A DNA stretch of 64,000 bases. Source: Deinococcus fonticola (GTDB taxonomy: Bacteria; Deinococcota; Deinococci; Deinococcales; Deinococcaceae). The notes below the pieces were generated by a model, which was given only the letters and a program-made list of their open reading frames with translations, was not told the origin of the DNA and did not search any database. Made by a program: the position numbers and the translations under genes. The stretch's first letter is position 1. Each line of letters begins with the position of its first letter. The DNA lies in contig NZ_SMMH01000013.1 of the NCBI RefSeq assembly GCF_004634215.1, forward strand, positions 44,309-108,308. Reading direction: 5' to 3'. Shown here in pieces: positions 57,109 through 64,000 of this stretch.

Positions 57109-57554
57109 ACGTCCATTATTCCCCAGATGCTGGCGGGCGCGAGTTCCAGCACGTTGCCGGCAGGATCTTTGAAGTACAGGCTCTCGCCGCGTTCACCCCA
57201 GGCGTAGCGCGTGACATTCAGGCCCTGCGCCTGAAGTTTCTTCTCCCACTCGTCGGTATGGTCGCGGTCAATGGACAGGCAGGCGTGCCCGCCCGGCCTC
57301 CCAGCGTGCGCGGGGACATCACCGGGTCTGGCACTCGCGGCGGGGTTGAAAATAAGGAGCATGCTGCCGTCCAGCCGGTAAAACAGGTGCCTCCCCTCCA
57401 CTTTGCTGTAAAGAGCCAACCCCAGCACTTCCGTGTAGAACTGTTCAGCCGCGGCCAGATCATCGGCGTACAGGCAGGTTTCCAGGGCACGCATGCCTTC
57501 AGTGTTCCACGCCGTTCCCGTTTCCGGCGCTTTCCTGGCTGGGGCCTTCTTCAC
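57105..57554 (-). CDS. VOC / glyoxalase-family protein
   Basis: 149 residues from a GTG that overlaps the acetyltransferase stop (GTGA); an ATG at 57494 is an alternative. The core starts METCLYADDLAAAEQFYTEVLGL-like (RALETCLYADDLAAAEQFY), with FYRLDGSMLLIFNP, HACLSIDRDHTDEWEKKLQ (His) and the terminal YFKDPAGNVLELAPAS (Glu). Three or four metal ligands of the family are present. The N-terminal 20 residues are basic and Pro/Ala-rich. Confidence 0.85.
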   Translation of the reverse strand: MKKAPARKAPETGTAWNTEGMRALETCLYADDLAAAEQFYTEVLGLALYSKVEGRHLFYRLDGSMLLIFNPAASARPGDVPAHAGRPGGHACLSIDRDHTDEWEKKLQAQGLNVTRYAWGERGESLYFKDPAGNVLELAPASIWGIMDV

Positions 57555-58084
57555 TGCTGCGGCCAGTCCCGGCGCAGCAAGGCCAGTTTCACGCTGTCCC
57601 AGCGTCTCCCCTGCCAGTGACGGGCTTCAGGAATGCGGGCGCACTCGTGGTAGCCAGCGCTCTGCGCCGAGCGGATCAGGCGTTCGTTGCCGGACCAGGT
57701 GGTGAGGGTGATGACGTGGGCGTCCGTTTCCTGAAAAGTTCGCGCCGTCCACTGGCGCAGGGCTTGACGGCCCAGTCCACCGCCCCAGTGCTGCGGGTCG
57801 TAGATGACGATGCCGAGTTCCCACCACCCTCCTCCTGCCGGCGCTTCCTCGTAGCGCGTGACCATGCCGATACATTCACCGTTCAGGGCAATGATCTGGC
57901 GGTCGGGGCTGTGGGCCACGGTCTGGGCTTTCTCCAGATAAGCTTCGTAACTCATGGGTTGCGGTTTACTGGCGAAGTACGGGCCGTCCCAGCGCATCCA
58001 CTCCGGGTTTTCTTCGCCGTGCAGCCAGCGCCACAGCGTGGGCAGGTCAGCGTCCTGACGGGAACGAAGGGTCAGGTTCGTCAA
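57551..58084 (-). CDS. GNAT-family N-acetyltransferase
   Basis: 177 residues from a TTG that overlaps the hydrolase stop codon (TTGA). It resembles RimJ/RimL-type acetyltransferases: LTLRSRQDADLPTLWRWLHG at the start, WELGIVIYDPQHWGGGLGRQALRQW (acetyl-CoA binding, Q/R-x-x-G-x-G/A region at about residues 95-115) and LTTWSGNERLIRSAQSAGYHECARI at the end. The acceptor is unknown. Confidence 0.87.
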   Translation of the reverse strand: MTNLTLRSRQDADLPTLWRWLHGEENPEWMRWDGPYFASKPQPMSYEAYLEKAQTVAHSPDRQIIALNGECIGMVTRYEEAPAGGGWWELGIVIYDPQHWGGGLGRQALRQWTARTFQETDAHVITLTTWSGNERLIRSAQSAGYHECARIPEARHWQGRRWDSVKLALLRRDWPQQ

Positions 58085-58893
58085 GGCAACGCCTTCAGCC
58101 AGGCTTCCAGCACGGCGTTAAACGACTCGGGTTGCTCCAATTGGGGCAAGTGGGCAGTTCCGGGCATAACGTGCAAACTGGCATCTGGAATGCTGCGGGC
58201 GGCGTACTCGCTGTTCTCGTGGATACTGGGCAGGTCGAGGTCGCCCACAACCAGCAGCGTGGGCACCTTGATGTCGTTCAGGCGCGGATAGGCTGGTTCA
58301 GGTTCGGTTTCATCGCCGGGGTTCTCGGCTTTCAGGGCCTTCCCGTTCATCTCCAGAAGAAGCTCGCGGAGTGGCCCGCTCACCCGTCCCGCCGACCGGC
58401 CGGGGCCGTCGAGCCACAGTTGGGCTTCCAGTTCGTTCAGGCTGTCCAGATCACCGGCCTCCAGCGCGGCGTCCATCTGCTCGTCCAGGCGCAGCACTTC
58501 GGGCGGCCACTGCGTCAGCCTGGGGGAACCACTGATGGCCGTGCCAATCAACACCAGCGCCCGCACGCGTTCCGGGTCGGCCAGGGTGAAGTCCAGCGCC
58601 AGACGTCCACCTTTGGAATTGCCAACCAGGACGGCCTGCTCCAGTCCGGTGGCGTTCATGACGGCCAGGACATCCTCGGCAGGGGAGTAAGGCTCGGGAG
58701 TCGACGTGGTTTCGCCGTATCCACGCTGGTCGAAGGTGACGACCGGGTGAGCGGTCTGAAAATGCTGCACCTGCGCGGCCCAGGCGCGTTGATCGGCGAC
58801 CCCGGCGTGCAGGAACAGCAGCGGTAGGCCGTCCCGTGACCCGGACGAGCGCACGGCCAGTTGTGCCTGACCACTGGGCACGGTCAGGGCCAT
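58081..58893 (-). CDS. alpha/beta hydrolase
   Basis: 270 residues. LLFLHAGVADQRAW (oxyanion region), VVTFDQRGYGETTSTPEPYS, nucleophile motif VLVGNSKGGRLALDF (Ser about residue 94), VVGDLDLPSIHENSEYAA (Asp) and the His of MPGTAHLPQLEQPESFN complete a normal catalytic triad. Similar to 3-oxoadipate enol-lactonase and haloperoxidase-like esterases; substrate unknown. Start overlaps the RIO kinase stop (TGATG). Confidence 0.88.
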   Translation of the reverse strand: MALTVPSGQAQLAVRSSGSRDGLPLLFLHAGVADQRAWAAQVQHFQTAHPVVTFDQRGYGETTSTPEPYSPAEDVLAVMNATGLEQAVLVGNSKGGRLALDFTLADPERVRALVLIGTAISGSPRLTQWPPEVLRLDEQMDAALEAGDLDSLNELEAQLWLDGPGRSAGRVSGPLRELLLEMNGKALKAENPGDETEPEPAYPRLNDIKVPTLLVVGDLDLPSIHENSEYAARSIPDASLHVMPGTAHLPQLEQPESFNAVLEAWLKALP

Positions 58894-59765
58894 CAGGGCA
58901 GCACCAGGCGGGGGGCCGGGCCGGGGCCAAGGGCGCGGCGCTGCACTTCACGCAGGGTGGTTTCACCCGTTTCCTGGATGCCGTGCTTGCGGAAACTGGT
59001 GCTCAGGCTCTCGGCGTCGCGGCGCAACAACTCGCGGAAGTGCGGGTTCTGACGGGTGGTCAATTGTGGAAAGTCGATGATGATCACGGTGTTCTCCCAC
59101 CAGAGAAGGTTGTAGGTGCTGTAATCCCCGTGCGCGTACCCCAGCCGCAGCATGTCGGCCATACCGTTCAGGCTCTGGTTCCAGGCACTGCGGGCCTGTT
59201 CGGGGGTGAGCCTCGCTTCGCTGAGGCGCGCGGCGGGCTGGTCTTCCGTGCCGATCAGGCGCATCAGGACGGCGGGAACGGTTTCGGCATAGGCCTTCAC
59301 GTTTGGCCCTACCAGGGGTTCGGGAACGCTGAGCCCGGCCTGCCAGAGGTGCCACAGGTGCGCCCACTCGGCCATCACCCAGTCGAATTGCAGCATCTCC
59401 AGGCCCTTGCGGCTGCGGTTATGCATGGCCCGCGCTGCGCGTTCATCCAGAACAACTTGCCCTTCGCGGTAGATGGCGTCGTTCTTGAAACTCCGGGCGG
59501 CAAAATCCCGGTAAATCTTGAGCAGGGCCGTTCCTTTGTAAGTGTTGGCAATGTACGCGGTGGCTTCCTTGCCACTTTTCAGTTCTGCCAGCACTTCGGT
59601 AATGAACCCGCCGTCGGTCAGGCGGCGAATCATGTCGTCCGCGATGTCCTCAGGTTGCTCGGCGGTGAGGTCGGTGATTCGGCGGCGACCTGCGGGTTTG
59701 GTGTGTTTGCGGCGAAGGCGCTGTTCGCTCTCGCCCCACTGGTCTTCTGACCAGCGGGCGCTCAT
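58893..59765 (-). CDS. RIO1-type atypical protein kinase
   Basis: 290 residues. The kinase core has the nucleotide loop ELKSGKEATAYIANTYKGTA (STGKEA-like), a Lys in LLKIYRDF, the catalytic loop YAHGDYSTYNLLWW (HGDxSxxN) and the metal-binding IIDFPQ in place of DFG. RIO kinases act in ribosome maturation in archaea and eukaryotes; in bacteria their targets are mostly unknown. It starts 12 nt after a 42-residue peptide gene with a strong ribosome site, and its stop overlaps the hydrolase start, so it heads the enzymatic part of the operon. Confidence 0.88.
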   Translation of the reverse strand: MSARWSEDQWGESEQRLRRKHTKPAGRRRITDLTAEQPEDIADDMIRRLTDGGFITEVLAELKSGKEATAYIANTYKGTALLKIYRDFAARSFKNDAIYREGQVVLDERAARAMHNRSRKGLEMLQFDWVMAEWAHLWHLWQAGLSVPEPLVGPNVKAYAETVPAVLMRLIGTEDQPAARLSEARLTPEQARSAWNQSLNGMADMLRLGYAHGDYSTYNLLWWENTVIIIDFPQLTTRQNPHFRELLRRDAESLSTSFRKHGIQETGETTLREVQRRALGPGPAPRLVLP

Positions 59766-59777
59766 CGTAAAGCTCGC

Positions 59778-59906
59778 TTACAGGGGTCGATGGATCCCGA
59801 AGGCGGTGCCGGTGTCTGTCCTTGAATCAGCAAAATAACTCCGTTCTGCGCGATTGAAACCTTGGGTTGCGGCCGTCTGGGTGTCAATAATGTTGATTTC
59901 AGTCAT
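59778..59906 (-). CDS. 42-residue peptide upstream of the RIO kinase
   Basis: ATG at 59906 follows a near-perfect ribosome site, AAAGGAGGTG (59913-59922), at ideal spacing, the strongest in this operon. The peptide reads MTEINIIDTQTAATQGFNRA then ERSYFADSRTDTGTAFGIHRPL. It is soluble, polar and rich in Thr, Asp and Arg, with no signal or membrane helix. It ends 12 nt before the kinase ATG. Possible roles are a kinase substrate or regulator, a leader peptide, or a peptide precursor. No family recognised. Confidence 0.6.
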   Translation of the reverse strand: MTEINIIDTQTAATQGFNRAERSYFADSRTDTGTAFGIHRPL

Positions 59907-59936
59907 AGTCAGCACCTCCTTTACGGGTGATGTCCC

Positions 59937-59984
59937 TACCGTAGCAGGTCATTGTGGGCATCGTCACTAGGCATAAGTGCCTAG
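59937..59984 (-). promoter_or_regulatory. promoter of the peptide-RIO kinase operon with an 18-bp palindrome
   Basis: CTAGGCA-TAAG-TGCCTAG (59967-59984) is a perfect inverted repeat. On the minus strand it is followed within a few bases by a TGACGA -35-like hexamer, 17 nt, and a TACGGT -10-like box. Transcription would begin about 25 nt before the peptide gene. A repressor bound at the palindrome would cover the -35. Confidence 0.45.
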
Positions 59985-60211
59985 CCGTTTGGCTTCAAAG
60001 GCGACCGGCTTGAACTAGGGTGGCCCAGCTGGTCATACGCAATGGCTTTAGACAGGTCGGTGGGGTTCCCGACCCTCCTTTTCATCGTCGCCATCCCGCG
60101 TTTTCTTCTTCTTGCCGTCTTGGGCAGAACGGATGCCCACAAGGGCGCCCCCGTCTCTCCATGAGATGCAACGTCCGTGGCCGCAGGCAGGCCAGACTGT
60201 ACCGTCACCCC

Positions 60212-61054
60212 TCAGTTGGCGGCGGTTTTGCCCAGGTTGGTGGGAAACACCGAAATCGTGTACTCATCGGTGGCATTGGGAAGCCGCAGCAGCTTGCCGG
60301 CAATATTCCGAGTCACCGCCAGGTTGACGGTGACGCTATTGACAGGATTGGTCAGAGAGGAGGCAGATCCATTGGCAGTCCCATATCCGAACATCGTGTA
60401 AACATTGCCCGTTGTGGTAAAGCCTGTCGTCAAGGTAGTGGGAGCTACGTAATCAGTCAACAGATTACTGGTGCTCCCGTTTGGAGGGGCAGGCAACGTA
60501 GACGGTGGAAAAGACGTAGGACTAGAGGATATCAGACCACGATACTCGGCCAGTACCCAGGTGTCGTCATTCGGAGCATCCGGCCCTGGATTCCGCCAAC
60601 TTTCCGAAAGTGTCGCGGCTACCCAGACACTTCTTTTCACAGGAAAGTAGGCCAGAAAACGGTAGCAGCCGTTCTGACTCGGGCCCGTGGTCGCCGTGCT
60701 GGTCGAGGTGGAATTACAGGTGTTGGTACTGCTACGCGGAGGCAATAGCATGGCGAGGATAGGATCAGTTCCAACTGTCCAAGTGTTACCCCCAGCAGGA
60801 CGTCGTGTTAATGCCGTATCCGTCATTTTGATGGTCTGGCCCTGAGGGTAGATATACCAGGCTTCCTTCAGCTTACCGGCGATCAATTGCTGGGCGTTCA
60901 GCGTTTCCTGTTGCAAGTCAGCGCGCGCAGACGACTGCATTGACGCCTTCGAGGACTGCATGAAAAAAGAGACGAGAGCAGTCAGAATAATGCCCATCAG
61001 GGCCATGCCGACCAGCAGTTCAATCAGTGTCAGTCCCTGTCTTTTCCCTTGCAT
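60212..61054 (-). CDS. type IV prepilin-like protein (PilW-type)
   Basis: 280 residues with a class III signal: basic MQGKRQ, then the cleavage site G/LTLIELLVGMALMGIILTAL, with Glu at position +5. The rest is mostly beta and Thr/Ser/Pro-rich, with a Cys pair (TNTCNST and NGCYRF). The length fits a PilW-type minor pilin. It overlaps the upstream pilin gene (stop/start at 61054). It is less GC-rich than the chromosome around it. Confidence 0.85.
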   Translation of the reverse strand: MQGKRQGLTLIELLVGMALMGIILTALVSFFMQSSKASMQSSARADLQQETLNAQQLIAGKLKEAWYIYPQGQTIKMTDTALTRRPAGGNTWTVGTDPILAMLLPPRSSTNTCNSTSTSTATTGPSQNGCYRFLAYFPVKRSVWVAATLSESWRNPGPDAPNDDTWVLAEYRGLISSSPTSFPPSTLPAPPNGSTSNLLTDYVAPTTLTTGFTTTGNVYTMFGYGTANGSASSLTNPVNSVTVNLAVTRNIAGKLLRLPNATDEYTISVFPTNLGKTAAN

Positions 61055-61578
61055 TATTGTGGCCTCAGGACATCAAGCTCAAGTTTGACATCACGAGCAC
61101 CCACGACCTGATTGGTTCCGGAGAGTGTCCCCGTCTGAACCACGATCCGACGCATGGTTGGTATTGCCCCACCCGTCAGCGCAGCATTCGTTGCAGCGGT
61201 ACTGCAAGTCGCCTTCTTAATATCGTTTACTGGGGCAGAACTGGCCGGGCTGGCGACAGCATTGGCCTGGGTAATGGGTTCAGCGCGAGTACTGAGGTTA
61301 ATGAACTTGGCCGTATAACCAGGAGGTAGGGTCAGGCCTGGCACACAAGCCTGATCATAGTTAGCTGGGGTGCTGCCAGAGGCGGGGACAGCCCAGGCTT
61401 TCCTGACCTGCTCAATGACATCTTGCACGCCGCTGGTCGTTCCCAGTTCCTGCTGAGCCTGCTGGTTCAACTTGAGCGAACCGGACAGCGTGGAGGACAG
61501 CACGACCATCAAAATACCGAAAATCAGGATGGCCACCAGAATCTCAATGATGGTAAACCCGCTGCGATTGCCGTTCAT
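61054..61578 (-). CDS. type IV prepilin-like protein (PilV-type)
   Basis: 174 residues. Signal MNGNRSG/FTIIEILVAILIFGILMVVL with the conserved Glu at +5, then a helix (LNQQAQQELGTTSGVQDVIEQVRKAW) and a C-terminal head with two Cys residues (DQACVPG, KATCSTA) that may pair. Resembles minor pilins (PilV/GspI). Overlaps its neighbours on both sides (61054 and 61575-61578). Confidence 0.85.
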   Translation of the reverse strand: MNGNRSGFTIIEILVAILIFGILMVVLSSTLSGSLKLNQQAQQELGTTSGVQDVIEQVRKAWAVPASGSTPANYDQACVPGLTLPPGYTAKFINLSTRAEPITQANAVASPASSAPVNDIKKATCSTAATNAALTGGAIPTMRRIVVQTGTLSGTNQVVGARDVKLELDVLRPQ

Positions 61579-62039
61579 GATCCCCCCGCCACAATGACCT
61601 TCCCAGTCACACCCACAATGCGCACTTCAATGGAAGGCAGACTTGTCATGGGACTCCTTAAAGTGAACACATTCCCGGTTGCGCCCAGTTCACCATAAGG
61701 CGCAGTGTAGGTCACCTTATTAGTGATACTGCTGCCACTGCCACAGCCGGTGGTGCAGGACATACTCACCTTATTGACCACCGGACGCGACTGACCAGCC
61801 ACGCTGTAAGCCGTGATATTGCCATTTGTATCCAGAGTCCAGTCGATAGCCACATCTGCGCTGCCGCGCTGCGCCTGCGAACGTGCCCGGCGAAAGTCCG
61901 AGGCGACCTGATTGGCGGCTTCACGCAGTTCAGCTTTGCGGATGCTGGAGATCACATTCCAACCGAAAATGCCAGCAAGAATACCAATAATGGCTAACAC
62001 GATAAGAATTTCAACCAGAGTAAAAGCGGAAATCTTCAT
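61575..62039 (-). CDS. type IV prepilin-like protein (GspH/FimT-type)
   Basis: 154 residues. Very short leader MKISA/FTLVEILIVLAIIGILAGI with Glu at +5. The helix continues REAANQVASDFRRARSQAQRGSADVAI, the pattern of GspH/FimT pseudopilins. A beta domain follows, with a Cys pair (SCTTGC). Overlaps the gene before and after it, so the set is co-translated. Confidence 0.87.
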   Translation of the reverse strand: MKISAFTLVEILIVLAIIGILAGIFGWNVISSIRKAELREAANQVASDFRRARSQAQRGSADVAIDWTLDTNGNITAYSVAGQSRPVVNKVSMSCTTGCGSGSSITNKVTYTAPYGELGATGNVFTLRSPMTSLPSIEVRIVGVTGKVIVAGGS

Positions 62040-63940
62040 TAAAAGTCAGCAGCCTTGCCCTGTCGGGTAGCAATATTATCAAATTTCTGCAAAGTACTAC
62101 GAGCGTCCAAAAGCTCCCATTTAGGAGATACGGGAAAATACGGTGGAGCAAGACCTTCTTGGAAACGCTTATCGTAACTGAAATCACGACTATAGTTCGA
62201 TGGATTTGCGGTACCCACAGCACCATAATATTTCTCAATTACTCCCCCAACCAAGTTGATCGGGCCACGGTTTCCACCAGTATTATGGTTATAAACATGA
62301 AATTCTTTTTCACTTGCCATTAATGCCGCATGGATAACAACATTGTTGGGAGCCTGCTTCATGATCCTTATATACTCAGACTGACTATATAAACCAAGAA
62401 CATTCTTTCTATCTTTACAAGGTGGGTTAATGTTTTGTGTCTCATAAACACTATTGCGACAAGGTGTCTCAGCGAGCGCCAGATCAGAGCGAATTTTTAT
62501 ATCCTTATCAGAAGCTAGCGTAAGTCCCATAAATGACGCGACAGCGGGCTGCGCCAAGGAAGAGTTGTCCGTACCTGCCGCTCCTGCGGCTGTCGAACGG
62601 TTAGTTTGAGGCCCAATCACTGACTGAAATCCATTCTCCGCATAAAGGAGTCCATTAAATTTGTCGGGCAACAATGACCATCCGCTTCCGGCCACTACAT
62701 CTTTCACACTAATATTTTTATTTTCATCAATCCTATACAGGTATTTGCTATAATTATACGAGCAGCCGTTTACATTGATAGCAGTTTCATTACAAGTTTT
62801 ACTGGCAATAGGCCTAATAAATTGATATTCTGTTTCTCCTTCGGGAACAATCCACTTGCGATTAACTGGATCATACTGCGTCAGAGCAGTACCGTTGCCA
62901 TAGCCCGCAAACAATTGCACACCATCATTAGCTCCCAATCTTAATCCTTTTCCTCCTTCTGGTAGAGCAGCATTATTTTCGTCAAGACCATCAACCGCTT
63001 TAATTTGATTAGTGGAATTTGTTGGCAGCGGTAGCCAACTATCAGCAAAATTGGGATTGTAGCCATTAAAATTTACAGAAGTATTATTTTTTACATAATT
63101 AGTTATCCCGGCGCTCTGCTGCGCAGATGTTCCATTAAAATTTTTATTAAGTGTTGTACCCAAGTATACACCGTAATCATGGATACAATCTGTAGAAGTA
63201 TCAGTAATAGAATTTAGGCTGGCCGTAGTACAACCAGCACTACTAACTATCCCTTTAAATGTTGGCGCCCCTCCGAAAGAAAAATAGCCATTGGTATGAA
63301 CAGGGCCATCATAATTGATGCCAGTTAAAAATTGAACTACGCTTCCAGCAACACTTTGGTGGATATCAGTAAAAAGTACATTATCCAATAGTGAGGGCTG
63401 AACAATGTCAAACCACCATTCAGATGCATCCGTTGGGGACGCGGCAATAACACGCGAAGAAGACCCAATGGTGCCTCGACTCATCATATTGCTAGATTTA
63501 AAGAATATGCGGTAATGATCAACTTCCAATTTTAAGATTCGAGAGATGTAAATTTCGGATTTAGTTTTCACAGATGCTGCATCTGTTTGGACTGTCTGAG
63601 TAAACAATTTGCGCCAGAATTCATTTTTCGCTGTTTCAGTAAAACTAGTTGGCCTCTCTAAATTTGGAAGCGCCTCATACGCTGCATCAGTAAATATTTT
63701 TGAAAAGAGGATGTAGTCGCTATTAGTCGTGCCAGTTTTTAAATTGCACGACTTTGCATAAGGATAAGATTTATTTTTCGCCGGGTCTTTATCAATATGT
63801 TTATAGCCACCCGATACTGCCACCCAAGTGTCAGCGGGACTGGCTACATTGACATTACATAAGGCTTCGACCCCTGACGGCCTGACAAATTTTATGAGAA
63901 GACGTCCCCGATAGGGGATAATTTCTGTTTGTGACGACAA
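62039..63940 (-). CDS. large pilus-associated protein, N-terminus uncertain
   Basis: 633 residues from a TTG at 63940; no ATG or GTG is available further upstream before an in-frame stop at 63992-63994. It is strikingly AT-rich. The sequence has many Asn/Ser/Thr residues and repeated beta strands (GPVHTNGYFSFGGAPTFKGI, GLRLGANDGVQLFAGYGNG), plus Cys pairs. Its place before three prepilin genes suggests a PilX/PilY-like or tip protein. The expected N-terminal membrane helix is absent, so the gene may be 5'-truncated or frameshifted near the window edge. Its end overlaps the GspH-type start. Confidence 0.6.
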   Translation of the reverse strand: MSSQTEIIPYRGRLLIKFVRPSGVEALCNVNVASPADTWVAVSGGYKHIDKDPAKNKSYPYAKSCNLKTGTTNSDYILFSKIFTDAAYEALPNLERPTSFTETAKNEFWRKLFTQTVQTDAASVKTKSEIYISRILKLEVDHYRIFFKSSNMMSRGTIGSSSRVIAASPTDASEWWFDIVQPSLLDNVLFTDIHQSVAGSVVQFLTGINYDGPVHTNGYFSFGGAPTFKGIVSSAGCTTASLNSITDTSTDCIHDYGVYLGTTLNKNFNGTSAQQSAGITNYVKNNTSVNFNGYNPNFADSWLPLPTNSTNQIKAVDGLDENNAALPEGGKGLRLGANDGVQLFAGYGNGTALTQYDPVNRKWIVPEGETEYQFIRPIASKTCNETAINVNGCSYNYSKYLYRIDENKNISVKDVVAGSGWSLLPDKFNGLLYAENGFQSVIGPQTNRSTAAGAAGTDNSSLAQPAVASFMGLTLASDKDIKIRSDLALAETPCRNSVYETQNINPPCKDRKNVLGLYSQSEYIRIMKQAPNNVVIHAALMASEKEFHVYNHNTGGNRGPINLVGGVIEKYYGAVGTANPSNYSRDFSYDKRFQEGLAPPYFPVSPKWELLDARSTLQKFDNIATRQGKAADF

Positions 63941-63999
63941 AAATGCTCCTCGGGGACGTACCCCGACTCTACCAGAATGTCCGCCCCTTCCTCAGTTCC
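63892..63999 (-). CDS. possible end of an upstream gene running off the window
   Basis: An open frame from the window edge reads GTEEGADILVESGYVPEEHF then CRHKQKLSPIGDVFS and stops at 63892. The first 20 residues look like real protein with host-like codons. It overlaps the proposed start of the large pilus gene in another frame. Either this is the true upstream gene end or the two frames belong together through a frameshift. Confidence 0.25.
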   Translation of the reverse strand, partial: GTEEGADILVESGYVPEEHFCRHKQKLSPIGDVFS

Positions 64000-64000
64000 C

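Noticed and set aside
59981..60208. 75-codon minus-strand frame after the PilW-like gene
   Set aside because: Overlaps the operator-like palindrome, lacks a ribosome site, and has Arg/Ser/Pro-rich low-quality sequence.

Overview
The window is GC-rich, densely coding DNA from a member of the genus Deinococcus or a very close relative. The best evidence is the 300-residue single-stranded DNA-binding protein with two OB folds, encoded between rpsF and rpsR. Its own promoter carries a 17-bp palindrome like the Deinococcus radiation/desiccation response motif. About twenty genes also have a TANNNT -10 box ending 5-9 nt before the start codon, the layout of leaderless Deinococcus transcripts. No rRNA, tRNA, CRISPR array, intact insertion sequence or prophage was seen.

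Layout. 1-4.6 kb: end of a Na+/H+ antiporter, an AMIN/amidase cell-wall hydrolase, a PaaI-type thioesterase and a DUF2270 membrane protein. 4.6-7 kb: the operon rpsF-ssb-rpsR-rplI on the minus strand. 7-12.8 kb: a secreted repeat protein, a RodZ-like HTH/PEGA membrane protein, a small hydrolase, trxA, a DUF309 protein and a PfkB kinase overlapping mltG. 12.8-17 kb: a minus-strand ExbB/ExbD/TonB-like cluster with an unusual transducer and a secreted partner. 17-17.7 kb: a poorly coding gap with a decayed gene end. 17.7-21.3 kb: sufCBD. 21.5-34 kb: a secreted subtilase, stress-related proteins, a tandem HD-domain protein, a frameshifted acetyltransferase, a metallophosphoesterase, a DnaQ-like exonuclease, an FMN reductase, a TrmB regulator and a VOC protein. 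34-43 kb: an EamA transporter, a branched-chain amino acid binding protein, an S9 peptidase, a small orphan gene, an M20 peptidase, an MFS transporter and pfkA. 43-47 kb: rsmI, rlmH, an enoyl-CoA hydratase and ruvX, with two inverted copies of a 123-bp dispersed repeat. 47-56 kb: a 1047-residue Ig-like surface lipoprotein, an acyl-CoA ligase, an Ivy-like lysozyme-inhibitor candidate, an esterase, a C39-type peptidase and a zinc-ribbon protein. 56-60 kb: a tightly overlapping minus-strand operon of a 42-residue peptide, a RIO-type kinase, a hydrolase, an acetyltransferase, a VOC protein, a 31-residue membrane peptide and a CitE-like lyase. 60-64 kb: an AT-rich set of type IV prepilin-like genes running off the window edge.

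Functional themes. Cell envelope: amidase, MltG, RodZ-like protein, ExbBD/TonB-like system, surface lipoprotein and pilins. Core information processing: ribosomal proteins S6, S18 and L9, SSB, RsmI, RlmH and RuvX. Stress physiology: thioredoxin, SUF Fe-S assembly and the motif-controlled ssb promoter. The most novel candidates are the ExbBD system whose transducer lacks a TonB C-terminal signature, the peptide-RIO kinase operon with a palindrome at its promoter, and the repeat pair whose hairpin core is flipped relative to its flanks. All functional calls come from reading the sequence; no database search was run.
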